Shown piece after piece: positions 4,761 to 5,230 of a DNA stretch of 5,230 bases. The stretch lies in the NCBI GenBank assembly GCA_947484245.1, contig CANKOT010000159.1, positions 1 through 5,230 on the forward strand, read 5' to 3'. The stretch's first letter is position 1. Every line of letters begins with the position of its first letter. The notes beneath the pieces were generated by a model. The model was not told where the DNA came from, made no database searches, and saw only the letters and a list, made by a program, of their open reading frames with translations. The translations under genes were made by a program, and so were the position numbers. Source of the DNA: Comamonadaceae bacterium (GTDB lineage: Bacteria > Pseudomonadota > Gammaproteobacteria > Burkholderiales > Burkholderiaceae).

Positions 4761-5230
4761 TTAACTGCCTTTGAGTGCTTCGTGAAATGCGATCATTTCT
4801 TTTTTGACCCCGGCAATCATGGATGTGAGATCAGAGGTGATCATCACCATATCAAAGCCACGCTTAACCGATGCTGCTGCAAACTCAGCGCTCGCACAAT
4901 GCATGCACACCTTTTTGCCATGGCGATGGGCCACCTCTTTAATACGGTCGCAGGTGGACATGTGAAGCGGATCTGGGTTGTCAGCACGTGGCGCCATACC
5001 CAAAGCGTAAGAAAGATCAGCGGGGCCAATGTAGATGACATCTACCCCGGGTGTCGCGCAAATTTCTTCCAAATTGTTCAGGCCTTCTTTCGTCTCGATC
5101 ATGGCCATCAACAAAATTTCATCATTGGCTTTAGAAAAATAGTCTGGGCCGTGAATTTGCAAAGCACGGACAGGGCCTGACGAACGGTCACCAACTGGTG
5201 GATAGCGGCAAGCCGAAACTGCCTTACGGG
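4761..5230 (-). CDS. HpcH/HpaI-family class II aldolase, C-terminal part (cut by right window edge)
   Basis: The frame stays open to the right edge, giving 155 codons of the C-terminal part; the true start lies outside. The fragment begins R-K-A-V-S-A-C-R-Y-P-P-V-G-D-R, the conserved RYPPxGxR segment of the family, so the in-frame TTG at 5160-5162 is not the start. The metal ligands are present: Glu in M-I-E-T (fragment residue 45) and Asp in G-P-A-D-L-S (residue 71), spaced exactly as Glu149 and Asp175 of HpcH (numbers from memory). The end, G-F-D-M-V-M-I-T-S-D-L, is also typical. Members cleave 4-hydroxy-2-oxo acids to pyruvate plus an aldehyde: HpcH/HpaI in homoprotocatechuate breakdown, GarL on 5-dehydro-4-deoxyglucarate, RhmA on a rhamnonate product. 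The catalytic His and Arg lie outside the window, so specificity is unresolved. It converges on the BKACE gene with an 80-base gap. Confidence 0.9.
   Translation of the reverse strand, partial: RKAVSACRYPPVGDRSSGPVRALQIHGPDYFSKANDEILLMAMIETKEGLNNLEEICATPGVDVIYIGPADLSYALGMAPRADNPDPLHMSTCDRIKEVAHRHGKKVCMHCASAEFAAASVKRGFDMVMITSDLTSMIAGVKKEMIAFHEALKGS

Noticed and set aside
5160..5162. TTG as start codon of the aldolase
   Set aside because: The frame stays open upstream and encodes the conserved RYPPxGxR segment, so the start lies beyond the window.
4782..5180. Plus-strand 132-codon open frame
   Set aside because: Antisense to the HpcH/HpaI aldolase, whose frame carries the metal-binding motifs.

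Overview
The window reads as a bacterial catabolic gene cluster, most likely from a betaproteobacterium of the order Burkholderiales. The main reason is two separate Bug/TctC-type periplasmic receptors, a family greatly expanded in that order, sitting beside enzymes of sugar-acid and keto-acid breakdown. Base composition is moderate and uneven: hand-counted 60-base samples give 23/60 and 27/60 G+C in the right-hand genes, and 39/60 and 40/60 in the dehydratase gene.

Layout, left to right. On the minus strand are the N-terminal 86 codons of an RraA-like aldolase/decarboxylase gene (cut by the left edge), a Bug receptor (325 aa), and a 5-dehydro-4-deoxyglucarate dehydratase, kdgD (308 aa from the start preferred here). 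A divergent gap of about 220 bases separates kdgD from a plus-strand pair: a second Bug receptor (331 aa from the preferred start) and, 38 bases later, a beta-keto acid cleavage enzyme of the BKACE/DUF849 family (308 aa). A short convergent gap with a symmetric stem-loop follows. The right edge holds the C-terminal 155 codons of an HpcH/HpaI-family class II aldolase on the minus strand.

How the genes may work together (inference). The two receptors would capture small carboxylates in the periplasm. No TctA/TctB membrane partners are visible here, so they depend on a transporter encoded elsewhere. All four enzymes split or dehydrate oxo- or hydroxy-acids: the HpcH/HpaI aldolase and the RraA-like protein would yield pyruvate- or oxaloacetate-type fragments, KdgD makes 2-oxoglutarate semialdehyde from 5-dehydro-4-deoxyglucarate, and BKACE cleaves a beta-keto acid with acetyl-CoA. 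The true substrate cannot be read from the sequence. No regulator gene is visible, but the three upstream gaps share a TGRTCAATCAA element that may be a common operator.

No RNA gene, insertion sequence, CRISPR array, origin or attachment site was found. No gene-free stretch exceeds 300 bases. I see no demonstrably new system. The most interesting features are the unusual enzyme combination and the shared upstream motif.
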